Assembly (NCBI RefSeq): GCF_033439725.1
Contig: NW_026944387.1
Span: 4,154,001 to 4,218,000, forward strand
From: Neurospora tetraspora
Taxonomy: Eukaryota; Ascomycota; Sordariomycetes; Sordariales; Sordariaceae
Direction: 5' to 3'
Length of the DNA stretch: 64,000 nt
Below the pieces are notes generated by a model. That model was not told where the DNA came from, searched no databases, and saw nothing but the letters and a program-made list of their open reading frames with translations. The position numbers and the translations under genes are program-made. Positions 1 through 10,776 of the stretch are shown here, piece after piece. The number at the start of each line of letters is the position of its first letter. Position 1 is the first letter of the stretch.

Positions 1-2
1 CG

Positions 3-2489
3 GGAATATCGTTCCCATCTGGAGTACCTTACTCGACTCGTTATTCCGAATATACTCAGCCTCCCGAAGACTTTTCGCGGCCCTTGGGCTCAGCACGGCC
101 CATGCCTCCGCCAGAAAATCTGCCTTCTGAGCATGGTCGATCTCTATCCGACGTCGGGGTCAATCGAATACGTAACGTCTCCGGACCGCAAACCGGTGAA
201 TCTTCTCGGCACGGCCAGCACCTGAACTCTCAGGCACCGGGGCCTTCCACTTCCTCTTCTGCGGCACCACAAGTCCAAGAAGGCTACCCATCACACGAGT
301 CCTATACCGAAGGAGTGTTGCAACACATGAGAGCAGCTACCCCTGGACCTTCGGGATCCGCGAGTACTGCGCCGAAAAATCCGGAACCGGCGCTTTCAGG
401 ACATAGTCTCGCGGGCTTAGTGCAAGGAGCATTGCAAGAGGCGTCAGTAAACGACGTCGTGACAGCTGCACACGCCATACTCAACCAACACCGCGGTTCA
501 ACCCAGAATCAGTACCGGCAGATACTACCCGCCCCCACGACCCCAATGGAAATCGACAACAGGAGCTCACATCAACCCACCGAGCGCCTTCAGCAAAGAG
601 ACACCCAGAGCGATGATCAGGTCCAGCAGCAAGACATGGACCCAACCGAACACCAAAGCCACCAACTTCCCTTCACCAACATGGAACAATTTCAACCCAT
701 CCCTGCTCCCGCACCCACCATCCGATCCCCCCTCCTCATCTCCCCCTTTCCCCTTCGAATTCCCGACAGCTTCACCCCCGCGATCCTCTCCCTCGCCATC
801 GACCCTCCCCGCTCCCTCCAAATCGGCACGACGGACTCCCTGCGCTCCTACCTCCGCGCTTGCGGCATCGTCCCCTACAACGACCTCTACCCTCGCACGA
901 TCCCGGATGTCCCCCGTGAGCCATTCAACCGGACCGTTGTTGTCGAGGCACGATACCTGTCTGTTATCGGACTGCTGTACCCGCGGGCCGAGTTCATTGT
1001 TAGTAGGATCGCGGAGGGGGCGGAGGAGCACATGGAAGGAAATACGAACTACAACAAGAAGCTGGAGCCGAATGCTGCGATGATGATGGAGAAATGGCAT
1101 GTGTATAAGGCGGTGAGGATGACGGGGGAGGAGATGCAGAAGTTGGGGGTTTGTGTGTGGAGTGAGAAGGGGTGTGGGGAGTGGGAGCCTGTTGTGGAGG
1201 AAGCAAGGGAGACGAAGAGGGTGAAGAGGACGGAGGTGGTGGTGGTGGATGATGATGAGGAGGAGGAGGAGGAGAGTGATGATACTGTAGTTGCCAGCGG
1301 TAAGGCGAAGGAAGGAGCTAAAAATGAGAACACCAGACCGACAGTTGAAGAAGATGAAGAAGCAGACGAGGACGTAGAAATGGTTGATGTGGAAGAAGAG
1401 GTTCAGACATCAAAGAAGAGAAAGGGTAAGGCCAAGGAAGTGGAGGTTGCCAACAAGAAAGGCAAGGGCAAAGAGGTCTTGCAGGAGAAAGACGGCAGTG
1501 GTAATGCAGCTGCACAGCCTTCCGCATCCAAAGCGTCTGCTCCAGATCCTGCATCTGCACCCCTCCGGCGCTCCGCAAGAGTCCAAAGCCGACAGGGAAG
1601 TGCAGCTGCAGAAGAAGCCAACAGCGACAGAGACGAATCGAAAACCAAGCTCATCATCACAAGGAAACTGAGGGCTATACAATTGGATGAAGCCGGCGAA
1701 AGCAGCTCCGCCGCCGCCGCCGCCGCCGCCAATCCCTCTCGGCCGATCAAGACCCCCAAGCCCAGGCTGACCACCACCAAAGCCATCCACTCCGTTACCG
1801 AACCCGCCGACCCCCGCGCCGCTTACCTCCGCGAAGCCTCAACCCACTACTTGATTACCCTTCGCCAGCGTGACTGGCCCTCAGGCGGCGTAGCCCGCAT
1901 CCAATGCACGCCCAAAGCCAGGCAAACAATCGAGTACATCCAAGAATCCTTCGGTATCCAATCCCCATACGAAGTCTGGAGACAAAAAGATTACAGGGTG
2001 TGGAATGGAGACACCGGAGAGGTAAAGCGTAGGTACATCAAGGTCATGAGGGGGTACGCCGGCGACGAGAACACAGAGGATGGAGTGATGAGGCTGTTTC
2101 TGGATGAGATGGACAGAAGGATGAAGGAGAAGGAAAAGAGGAGGAAAGAAAAGGGGAAGGGAAAGATGGGGGAAGAAGAGACTGGGGATGGGAAGGATAT
2201 GTCAACGTTGGAGGAAAGGAAGGCTTGGAAGGAGAGCTATAAGGCGCTGAAACGTAGGGGGAAGAGGGCCGTGGCTCGTGCTAAGGGGAAGAGCAAGGAG
2301 GGTGAAGACATAGATATGGATTTTGACGAATGGTTGGCGGTGCGGAGGGAGGAGGAAAATGAGTTATGTGAGAGATGGTTTAAAGAGCGAGAGGGACTGG
2401 TGGAGGAGGAGGAAGTTGACAGTAAAACGGTTGAGTTTGCGCTGTTTGAGTACGGGGGAGGGGATGGACTTGGGCTGGGTAAAGCTTGA
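3..2489 (+). CDS. Charged low-complexity hypothetical protein, 5' partial
   Basis: The frame is open from the first complete codon at position 3 to the TGA at 2489 and contains no convincing start, so the true start lies upstream of the window; 828 residues are visible. The N-terminal third is Ser/Pro/Gln-rich. A more ordered segment (codons at about 760-1200) may be a small folded domain. It is followed by an acidic stretch (poly Asp/Glu near 1250-1290), Lys-rich KRKGKAKE-like basic clusters (about 1410-1490), a GCC-repeat poly-Ala run (about 1711-1731), another possibly folded segment (1800-2090) and a Lys/Glu-rich, probably helical end. The alternating acidic and basic blocks suggest a nuclear or nucleolar protein, which is inference. 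I do not recognise a family. Third-position GC bias supports real coding. Confidence 0.8.
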   Translation, partial: GISFPSGVPYSTRYSEYTQPPEDFSRPLGSARPMPPPENLPSEHGRSLSDVGVNRIRNVSGPQTGESSRHGQHLNSQAPGPSTSSSAAPQVQEGYPSHESYTEGVLQHMRAATPGPSGSASTAPKNPEPALSGHSLAGLVQGALQEASVNDVVTAAHAILNQHRGSTQNQYRQILPAPTTPMEIDNRSSHQPTERLQQRDTQSDDQVQQQDMDPTEHQSHQLPFTNMEQFQPIPAPAPTIRSPLLISPFPLRIPDSFTPAILSLAIDPPRSLQIGTTDSLRSYLRACGIVPYNDLYPRTIPDVPREPFNRTVVVEARYLSVIGLLYPRAEFIVSRIAEGAEEHMEGNTNYNKKLEPNAAMMMEKWHVYKAVRMTGEEMQKLGVCVWSEKGCGEWEPVVEEARETKRVKRTEVVVVDDDEEEEEESDDTVVASGKAKEGAKNENTRPTVEEDEEADEDVEMVDVEEEVQTSKKRKGKAKEVEVANKKGKGKEVLQEKDGSGNAAAQPSASKASAPDPASAPLRRSARVQSRQGSAAAEEANSDRDESKTKLIITRKLRAIQLDEAGESSSAAAAAAANPSRPIKTPKPRLTTTKAIHSVTEPADPRAAYLREASTHYLITLRQRDWPSGGVARIQCTPKARQTIEYIQESFGIQSPYEVWRQKDYRVWNGDTGEVKRRYIKVMRGYAGDENTEDGVMRLFLDEMDRRMKEKEKRRKEKGKGKMGEEETGDGKDMSTLEERKAWKESYKALKRRGKRAVARAKGKSKEGEDIDMDFDEWLAVRREEENELCERWFKEREGLVEEEEVDSKTVEFALFEYGGGDGLGLGKA

Positions 2490-3223
2490 GGGTGTAAGGT
2501 CTAGGAGAAGCAGGGATAAAAGCTATAGGCTTTGACTTGTGCGGCTCGTGGTTCTTTGCCTCTTGTGTTGTTCAAGTCGTGTAACAGATACCTTACTCAT
2601 AGTGCCGATCCATTGCTGTTTCAACTTGGCATTCCGAAGCAGAGTAAGAAAGATTGCAGAAAGTGATGTAGGAATTCGCTAATTCGAAGAAGCTTATCAA
2701 GAAACAGATGGGACTGCAAACAGAGGAGCCCTGTTCTATCCTCAATATCCAGGGATGCCCTTCTGATAACTCAACACGCTCATATGGTACGCTGACAATC
2801 ACCCTGTAGAATAAAATGTTAGGTCAACATGATACAGCCATCTTAATCGAATCATTGCAGTGAGCAAGGGGATCACCGACGCTTGGACCTGACCAGAGCG
2901 AGATTCAGAGCAGCGGATAGTGAACGACGTCAACATACCTGTACATGACATATTTACCGGTAGTAAAAGAATGTTGAATTAGGGAGGAAGCCGAACGCAC
3001 TGTTTCACACACATATCAGCACCGTTGAGTGAAAGAGAAGATTGTGGTTCCCAGGGCAACCGAATGGCCATACCTATGGGCATGGAAGATCTCATCCGGC
3101 GGGTAATGCTCGTCTCGGATACTGATATGCCTGAACGATGCGTGTTAGCAACACAAGATGTGTTTGGCTCTTCGCGAAAGGTGATTGCGCCAGCATTAAG
3201 GACGGCTATGCTCAACGTACCAT
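2490..3223. other. Intergenic, nothing recognised
   Basis: About 730 bp between the convergent ends of the charged protein gene and array member A. No ORF with coding character, RNA gene or repeat was seen. Confidence 0.5.
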
Positions 3224-4594
3224 TCAATTCTCCGCAAAGAAATTGATGTTGGTCTCGACAGGGGCAGGCGTGTCGGGGTTAGAATTGACGGCTCGCTCGG
3301 CAACAGGTGAGGAAGTGAGCTCAGAATCTTCCGCAAAGAAACTGATCTTGGTCCCGGCAGGCGTCTCAGGGTTGGACTTGACAGCTCGCTCGGGGTTGGA
3401 CTGGACAGGTGTCTCGGGCTTGTTGACGGGTGTCTCGGGCTTGTCGACAGGTGTCTTGGGCTTGGGCGTAGCAGGCAGGTCAGAGTCTACCTCGGGGACC
3501 AGCTCTGTCTTGGGTTCGACATCCAGCTCTGGATCGGACGCGATAGACGGCTCCGTCACCGAAGAGACCGGCAGCTCGGACACAGACGTTCCATCCTTAA
3601 GCTGAGGGGGGACCTGAGGAGGGGACTCAACAGGCTGAACTGTCGTGATTTGCCCTGGCGGGGTATGTGGCGGTGACGTGAAATGCGGCGCTGGCGAAGG
3701 ATCCGGTCCAGTCTCACACGGGTAACTGGATTCAGACCTGGGATGTGCTTCATTCCCAGGTTCACGGGGAACCCGAGAAGGGGTTCCGACAGGCGGAACA
3801 GGCGTGATATACTGCGCGGGCGTGGTATACGGCGGTGACGTGAAGTGCTGCGGTGCCGAGTACTGCGGCGGTGGCCGCGTTGACGTGATATACGGCGGCG
3901 CTGGCGCGGGAACCGGCGTGGGCGCAAACTGATTATGGGGCGTAGGATAGGGCCCGACATAGGGCGGGGGAGGGACAAATCCTTGAACTGGACCATGTGT
4001 GGGAGTCGTGGGAGGAACAAATCCTTGAACTAGACCATGTGTGGGAGCCGCGGGAGGGACAAATCCTCGAACTAAACCACGTGTGGGAGCCGCGGGAGGG
4101 ACCGAATAATCGACAGCCGCCAAAACCTCCGGGAGCGGAGGGCGGATGGTGTCTACACGGACGATAGCCTGGCTTGGTATATAAGAAAGGAACAAGAAGT
4201 CGGCATCAAAGGCGTTCTGGGTGTGGACTCCGGCGCAAACTACCGGCCAGTGGGCGGGCAATCGTCGTGTACTGATCGTATACATGACCACTATGGGCTC
4301 GCGTTGTGAACCCCAGAGCCACGCAACGCTCTTGTCGAAAAATGTCGAGATAAAAAGGCTTGGTCCCCTGGAGGACCAGTCGAGATGCCGTCGAACTAAC
4401 TCTTTCAATTCGCCACGGGAAGAGATAGCAAGTCTTTTGTCTGGGTTTTTGGTGTGAATGTCGCCGTTGGGCCCAAATGAGGTTTGAGATGTTCCATGTC
4501 GCACATAGTACAGGTAGTGGGGAAGGAGTTCGGGCGTCATGAAACAGTCTGTAAGACGCCAAGGTCGAGGGGTGGCCCATGGGGTCTCCTCCAT
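3224..4594 (-). CDS. Array member A: DUF7587/ART-like core with Pro-rich repeat tail
   Basis: Single exon, 456 residues, starting at the ATG at 4594. Residues ~25-150 match the array core: LPHYLYYVRHG, LFISTF and FLFLSYIP motifs. These recall the three catalytic strands of enterotoxin-A-like ADP-ribosyltransferases, but the residue where most paralogs carry Glu (xEYLFL) is Asp132 here. The rest of the protein is a Pro/Thr-rich extension: three 14-residue repeats (PPAAPTHGLVQGFV type, residues ~166-208), a Tyr/Pro region, KPETPV repeats, and a duplicated C-terminal unit ending in FFAE. Unlike its relatives it has no intron after the core. No signal peptide or membrane segment is seen. The function is unknown; the enzymatic reading is inference. 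Confidence 0.75.
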   Translation of the reverse strand: MEETPWATPRPWRLTDCFMTPELLPHYLYYVRHGTSQTSFGPNGDIHTKNPDKRLAISSRGELKELVRRHLDWSSRGPSLFISTFFDKSVAWLWGSQREPIVVMYTISTRRLPAHWPVVCAGVHTQNAFDADFLFLSYIPSQAIVRVDTIRPPLPEVLAAVDYSVPPAAPTRGLVRGFVPPAAPTHGLVQGFVPPTTPTHGPVQGFVPPPPYVGPYPTPHNQFAPTPVPAPAPPYITSTRPPPQYSAPQHFTSPPYTTPAQYITPVPPVGTPSRVPREPGNEAHPRSESSYPCETGPDPSPAPHFTSPPHTPPGQITTVQPVESPPQVPPQLKDGTSVSELPVSSVTEPSIASDPELDVEPKTELVPEVDSDLPATPKPKTPVDKPETPVNKPETPVQSNPERAVKSNPETPAGTKISFFAEDSELTSSPVAERAVNSNPDTPAPVETNINFFAEN

Positions 4595-5322
4595 GGTGCT
4601 TGATGAGAGAGTGGAAGATAAAGATATTCAGGTATAATGATAGTCAATAATGACCTTGGATTGTGCCGGCGTAGTCGAGCTGAAAGAGGTGGGAGAATGC
4701 ACAAGTGAATGAAGTTGGCCGCAGGAAACTGACTGGATGGATTGCAATCACTTCATATGCGTATGCGGTTGTGAGAGCTCTTGCTGTTTGGATTTGGCTG
4801 CGTGCACTTAGACGTGGCTTCCGCCAGTCGTAGAACGCCCTACGAAGATTCTTTCCATGTATCCTCTGCTCATACTACCTGGAGGTAGGTAACATAGCCA
4901 GGAACTATCCTTGGCCTTTTCTTGATCCTCAAGCAACAGCAGATCCAAACGACTCAACCGACAAAGAGGAAGCAAGAACACGCGAAAAGCTCGTGTTGCT
5001 AACGCGGCACACTCCGGTTTCCGTTTCATTCCTAAGCCATCCTCCCCTTTTACACCCTGATTCACACATCCTCAATAGTGCTTCCAGTGAATGCCTCTCG
5101 CAGGCTGTCTTGAACACGCTTTGCGTTTCCCAAAGCTTTGTAACTCTCATGGTAGCGCCACCGTAAAGCAACTTCCATTGACAGTAAAACTAGAGGTAGG
5201 TAACAGAGCCCCTAGCAATAGCCTTGAGAGCGGCTACATCTCTGGTTTGTCCATCTAAGCATTGCCGTGTCAGTTACATGCCTGAAAGTACAAAAGAAAG
5301 AGGACTACAGTGCTGCACTTAC
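4595..5322. other. Spacer between array members A and B
   Basis: No gene seen. On the minus strand, 5212-5227 resembles a short sequence downstream of members D and F (AAGGCTATTGCTAG type), so these spacers probably descend from a common duplicated unit. In D that sequence lies inside the likely last exon. Confidence 0.45.
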
Positions 5323-5772
5323 TCATCGGAGAGTTCTGCTGCGAATGATAGAATTACCAGGGATGCGGTAGAGGAACAGGTATTCGGTATTACCCCAGCA
5401 GTTCGAAGTGAAATCAGGCGCGTAGAAGATGGGGGGACAATCCTCGTCCACATAACAAGTGTTGATTGTGTGGATAGTGACTGGTCCGCGACGCTGCCTA
5501 GCCCAATTCCGCGCATGGTTGTAGTTGGAGAATGTGGAAATAAAGCACGTAGCGCCCCGATAGTACCAGTTGACGTGTTGGTCGATCGATTGCTCAAGAT
5601 GAACCAGACCTCGGCGGCCTGTGGTGCAGGTATCAGCTGCCTCAAAGTCGCCGTATCCATTCTCCCAGGATTGGGATCCGGCGTGCTCAACAAAGTACAA
5701 CTACTTCGGGATGTCGTTGTAGAGCTCCGAGTAGGAGGTCCAGGGGCGACCACGACGACGACGGCGAGCCAT
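5323..5772 (-). pseudogene. Array member B: DUF7587/ART-like, in-frame TAG
   Basis: The reading frame starts at the ATG at 5772 with an Arg-rich N-terminus. It runs to an in-frame TAG at 5701-5703 and continues in the same frame through the whole conserved core: LYFVEH, CFISTF, HARNW and the TEYLFLYRIPG motif. The TAG falls where paralogs have an aromatic residue (the Y of PRYLYF). A TGA at 5323-5325 directly precedes a GTAAGT that occupies the place of the intron donor in other members. The gene is either a recent pseudogene or is read through after A-to-I mRNA editing of UAG, a process known in Neurospora perithecia (see findings). Apart from the amber the core looks intact. Confidence 0.7.
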
Positions 5773-6229
5773 GATGCCGTGACTTGGTGAGAGGCGCTCA
5801 GTATTTGATGTGGCCGTTCGACAATGTTGTTGGAAAGAACTCCTCACTCGATTAGGCAAGAACAATGTGTTTTCCGTGTCGGGGAAAGAGTCAAGACAGG
5901 AGTTTGAGAGGGGAGTGGCGTTTCGGCAGATGCTAAAAACGTCCCTTGTCGTTAGGACTGTCGAGTGAAGGGAACAACACCGCTGTCCCCACCACAACTT
6001 CCTTCACAGGACGGTGAGGTAGGGATGAACTTCTGTGCCAGCTGTCACTACAGTGGCAAAATCGACGCTTGGAAATTCGACTGTACAAATGTGACGAACC
6101 GTTAAACAAGCACAAGAGTAATCGCTGGGATAAAGACAACGTTAGTAGTAGCCAAAAAGGTACTGATCGATTGTAGAACCTATTTCTTGCTGAAGATCCA
6201 GTATGTACGACGCCTGGGAAGGCCGTCTT

Positions 6230-6335
6230 ATATACTGGCCTTCCGAACCGTGGCCGCCGGGCCGCTGCCATGGTTGCGGGCCTGCGCCGGATCTGTAGGC
6301 CCGCCGGCGCGGTCCCGGTAATGCGGCCTCAGTCT
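6230..6335. other. Locally GC-rich block in array spacer
   Basis: A stretch of GGCCGCCGGGCC and GCCCGCCGGCGCGG-like sequence, much richer in GC than both flanks, between members B and C. No ORF or RNA structure can be assigned. It may be a promoter-proximal CpG-rich patch of member B. The rest of 5773-6600 shows nothing. Confidence 0.35.
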
Positions 6336-6758
6336 GATTGGTCTATCTAGCTTCTTATCCCTGATTGGATCGTAACATATGTGCATTGAGGGCTGCCATC
6401 ACGACTGACCTGAAATTCCCTTTGTGGCGGTTACATGTTGACTCCCTCTTTGCCATTCTCCTCTGCTTCAGGTCTGCCCTGTTCCTGATGTCAAAAAGTC
6501 CCTTGCTACCTAGGAACCCGAAACTTGCACATCTTTTCTTGCGGAGTGGCAAAGATTCCCCAACCTTGTCCCTACATGCCGTCCCTCATGGTTTGCTGAA
6601 CTACGCATGGAAGCGGTGCGGTTTTCGAACGGACAATGGTTGCTTGCCGAGTGGCATTAATAGTGGACTCGAAACCCGCCAAGTCTCACGGTTGCTCCTA
6701 GACGAACCTTTAGCCCAAGAACATATTTTCTCCATGATGAGGTGCACTCTCAACTTAC

Positions 6759-7191
6759 AAATCTCAGCATCTGGAACATGGTATTGTCGAACAATAGCAT
6801 AACCAGGAATGCCGTGAAGGAACAGGTACTCGGTGCCGAAACAGTTTGACGTGAAGTGTAGAGCCCTGAAGATTAGGACTTCTAGGTCTATATTCCTAGT
6901 ATCAATTCGGTGGATGGTAGCCGGTCGGTCCCTCTGCATTCCCCAGTCTATAGCCTGGTCGAAGCTACCAAATGTTGAAATAAAGCAGCTGGGGACTCTG
7001 CACGCCCAATTGACATGGTTCATAATGAGCCATTGGAGATGTGCTAAGTCGTGTGGCGTAGTCGAGGTATCTGCAGCCTCAAAGCCGCCATTGTTGTTAA
7101 TGCGGGACCGGGAGCTAGCATGCTGAACGAAGAACAGATATCTCGGGCGTTGATGGACGGGGACGTTAAAATCGTTGATTGGCTGAGCCAT
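6759..7191 (-). CDS. Array member C: DUF7587/ART-like protein, exon 1
   Basis: Starts at the ATG at 7191 (MAQPIND). It carries the full core: RPRYLFFVQHA, GGFEAAD, CFISTF, IDWGMQRD, IDTR and TEYLFLHGIPGYAIV. The conserved Glu is present. The exon most likely ends at 6759, where T|GTAAGT gives the same phase-1 donor seen in D, E, G and H. The 3' exon is not certain; without splicing the frame stays open to 6601. Cytosolic by appearance (no signal or membrane segment). The core is similar in length to the domain in other fungal DUF7587 proteins as I remember them. Molecular function unproven; ART-like motifs are discussed in the findings. Confidence 0.75.
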
Positions 7192-7851
7192 GATGACTTG
7201 ATGAAGAACCTCTGATGAGCGATGTCAAGTTTAAAAGGTGGCGATGCTGCAAAGAACGGCATTCGGCCGCGAAATGGGTTGGCGATGTTCAATTTATCTT
7301 GGACAAATAGTGCTGCCGCAGCAAACGCGCACCAAAACGTCCCTTCTGGGCTGATACAGTACAATGTCAAAGTATAACTGTGGGAAGTGCGAAGCTGACC
7401 GGACAACGAACCATTCTACAATCTTAACACTCTCACGAGCAAAGAAAGGACATGGCGACTGCGCCTGCCCTATGCCAGCTGGAATCGTGCCGATATTAGT
7501 CGTCTTGGCTGTCCAAATCCCAGAAAGCGAAGAGGAGGAGCACATCCGGAACTTTCAGGGAAGGGGCAAAGCTGACGGTGTTTTGGCTGGCAGTTGCAAT
7601 GGCTCTGCAAATCTCCGCAATCGAATGGAAACAAGTGGAACAAGGCGTACACTCTGAATCTAGTTCGGGGTTTGTGATAGTGTTGCCTTTGAGTAGAACA
7701 GTAGGAGGCTAAGCTCAGATGTACTTGACCACAATAATGCTTAATAACTTGAAATAGGCCGATGAGATTTGCCTTGTATAATCTATCCGCCTCTCGCCTA
7801 AGGCCCCGTCAAACTGAGACTCTGGTCTACAGAGAAGTGACCCAAATGCCA

Positions 7852-8415
7852 CTAGTAATAGCCTTGTGGACGCCAGGCTCGTTGACCGCTCCCTGTAGAT
7901 GCAATTCTCTAGTCAGATATTGATTTTAACCGCCATGAAAGCAGGGAAATATAATCAATGCTCTACTTACTGATTGAACGCCCCAGAGTCCACGTGGATA
8001 CGATGGCGTGTCCCGGGATGGTATGAAGGAACAGAAACTCGGATTCGAAGCAGTGCTGGGTGAAATCGCTCGCATAGAACACCCAACAATAACGATCGTC
8101 TAGCTCGCAAGTATCAATTCGGTGAATAGTGACCGGTCCTTGGCGCTGCCTGGCCCAATTCATAGCATGACTGTCGTCGGCAAACGTGGAAATGAACGAA
8201 GTTGGGCCTCGATAAGCCCAATTGACATGCTCTGAGATCCGCTGATGAAGGTGCATTGGACCTCTCAACGGGGTGAACAGATCTGCCGCTTCAAAATCCC
8301 CTTGGTTGTTGCGACACGTCTGGGATCGGGCATGCTCGACAAAGTAGAGGTAGCGCGGAAGCTCCCAGCAAGGAACCACGAAATTGAAGATGATAGGAGC
8401 AACAAGGGGCTCCAT
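7852..8415 (-). CDS. Array member D: DUF7587/ART-like protein
   Basis: Two-exon model: exon 1 8415-7971, exon 2 7892-7852. Exon 1 ends at the phase-1 donor A|GTAAGT; a CTGAC branch and CTACAG acceptor lead into a 41-nt last exon that stays in frame to TAG, giving about 161 residues. The core has ELPRYLYFVEHA, GDFEAAD, SFISTF, HAMNW, IDT and ESEFLFLHTIPGHAIV, with both Glu residues of an E-x-E pattern. Exon 2 is supported mainly by phase and by sequence shared with the flanks of B and F, so it is less certain than exon 1. No targeting signal. One of the best preserved members of the array. Confidence 0.7.
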
Positions 8416-10255
8416 GGTGATCTGATGAGCATTAGAGCCGAGGTGGGATATGTCGAGTCGAGAGGGCAGTGCTGTTGGACGTACCGGGAGCTATCAAGCC
8501 TCTCGTCGGCCTCAAAGTTGGGTTGGTGGTACGTGACAAGGAGTTGAACAGTTGCAATGTCATCTCCCGGTCGAACCCTGCGAAATTTCAGTCCTTCGGC
8601 TTTGACTTCGGAAGGCAAGGGTGACGTTGGTGTTGCTTGCCAGCTTCTGTTGACTCTCTGGCGATTTGCAAGGTCCAGAGCCGGAGAAGTGAGTCCTTCT
8701 TTCTCTGTTGGTCTGGTTGAAACGAGTAGTTGCACCTGCCTATATGTCAGCATCAACCAAAAAGGGTGTTGACCTGACCGTCTTCGCGTCTTGGCGGTTC
8801 AAGACTTAAAGTTGAAGCAGGAAGTTCACAACAGAGGATTGTATGGAAAGTGCGAGACTGCCAATAAAGGACAATATCTCGGCCGGCAGCTGCATTTGTC
8901 GTCCGCATGTTCGGGCTTTCATGCGAGACAGGTACCTCTATTCGGAAAGTTCTTGGTTGGAAACAGCGCAACCTTTTAGAAATTGAGAGTCCGTCCAGCC
9001 TGAAATTGGAAATTTGAACCGGTGGCGGATGAAATGGAAAGCTTAAATTGAAATTGTTAATAGTTAGTGTTACTGGAAAAAGCGAATGTAAAACGCGGCA
9101 AATGTAGACCAAAACTTAAAGATTCTGAAACGCTCGGTCTGTACTGCTTTCCAATTTCCATGTGATTCTCTCAAAACCGCCCATGGGACCCCAAACTGAC
9201 GTCGCGAGCTTCTGACCGATCTGGGCAGTAAGACCTAGGGACGGGACTGCGCATGCCTTACCACCGCTGTCTTGGTGGGGATACACAAATAGATCCTGAC
9301 AGCGGGCGTCTACTGAAGTGAGGCTTGTCGTCTCTTGTCTTGCTCTTCTCGTTCTGGCACTGAACTTGCGATGGACGTTTTCCTCGCTTCTATATATCAC
9401 AAGTAGAACGCTTTTTGCGAGTGTGCCCGTCAGAACCACCGTTGTGTAATGTCGTGCCGAGCTCGACAGTCCAACGGCGACAGAGACGGAAGTCGGAACA
9501 TGGAGGATTCTCCGACCTCCGTTGGCCGGAGAGGACATGTTGATGAGAAGAGCGCGAGGCTAAGACTTTGCTTTGATTGACGGTGATGATAGCTTGATGA
9601 TATAGACTTGATCCGGCCAAACGCCGCGAGCGTCTTAGGCGGGTATGTCCCTTGCGACCTTCCGTCCACCTCCAGGCGGCTGCTCTCATGTGTGCCAGTT
9701 GTGGCAGGTGCAGCCGGGATTGCAAGATCCGGCCCCTAGGCCATGGCGTAGATGGGTCAGGGACCAGATACGCCATAAAGCAAGGTGTGCGTGGACGCCC
9801 TTGATTACAGTCGATCTGTAATCTCCGTTCAGGTTTTCGCCAAGGTAATGCAGGCGTCGTTTGCAGTTGCCCCATTCAGGTTTGCGTCCTCCACTTCCTC
9901 CCCAAACTCTGCTTCTTTCCATTCTTCTTAGTTTCCTTGCCGGCTTGGGGTTTCCGGGACCCCAGGATGACCGCTGATTGGCGAGAGACTCAAAACACAT
10001 CACCAGTTATGTGTCGTGTTGAAGTCGGCTGGTGAGTTGTAGGCTCTTTAGCTCATCTGCAAGCCTTTGCAATAACGAATTTAATGCCACTGTTGATTGA
10101 TACAGCGGTATATCCGCCGGGAGAAGAGAAATCGGGAAAGGAATCGTGGTTTCTACGAGCTTGTTAGCCGGCTACATGATGGCGCAAGTCGAAGAGTGCA
10201 TGTTCCGGTCTTCTCATTGTAAACCAAGCATGCCGGTTTATAGTCATTGCTTCGT
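8416..10255. other. Array spacer, downstream flank of member E
   Basis: No gene with coding character. The part 9880-10255 is recognisably similar to 13430-13900 (downstream of member G), showing that E and G were duplicated together with their 3' flanks. I searched 8416-9540 for traces of the conserved core (the DNA equivalent of CFISTF) and found none. Confidence 0.5.
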
Positions 10256-10329
10256 TTACAAGACCCGGGAAAGGCATTCTGTGCCATCCTGTGTTGAGTA
10301 ATAGGGTATGGTGACTATGATGCACTTAC

Positions 10330-10776
10330 ACTCCGCGGTCTTGATTTCTTGGCTTTCGACAATAGCTCCGCCAGGAATTTGATTGAGAAACAGATACTCG
10401 TCACCCGGACTGTCTGCAACCCAGTACACCCACTGCCCAATGCGCGGCAACAATGTGGTGTCGATGATATGCAGAGAGACAGGTCCCTTACGTTGCCAAC
10501 CCCAATTTTGGGCATGATTAAAATCATCAAATGCCGAAATGAAGCAGCTGGGCCAGTCGCTGTACCAATCTAGATTTTCTGCGGCGCGTTGCCTAATCTC
10601 TCTCATTGTATAAGTGTTCCGACATGCGAACGCAGCTTCGATGTTGTTTGAGCCAGAACGTAGGGCATGTGAATCGGCGTGTTGGATGTAATATAAGAAC
10701 CTGGGGAGTTTCTTCGGCGGAGGGGCCGAGTTGGTGGACGGCCAAACTGGGCCACGTGCAATGTTGGGAGGTCCAT
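10330..10776 (-). pseudogene. Array member E: DUF7587/ART-like, N-terminal frame break
   Basis: The ATG at 10776 corresponds to the start of sister member G (MD.P start). Its frame departs from the core within the first ~25 codons and reaches a stop near 10604. The core (PRFLYYIQHA, CFISAF, HAQNW, GDEYLFLNQIPGGAIV) lies in a different frame that is open from upstream of 10776 but has no ATG before 10606. The net offset equals one extra or two missing bases. The exon ends at the phase-1 donor T|GTAAGT at 10330. Either a frameshifted pseudogene or a gene now starting at the internal ATG at 10606, which would remove the first core strand. Confidence 0.65.

Noticed and set aside
8265-8756. 163-codon minus-strand frame next to member D
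   Set aside because: Overlaps the start of D in another frame, poor codon bias, no motif.
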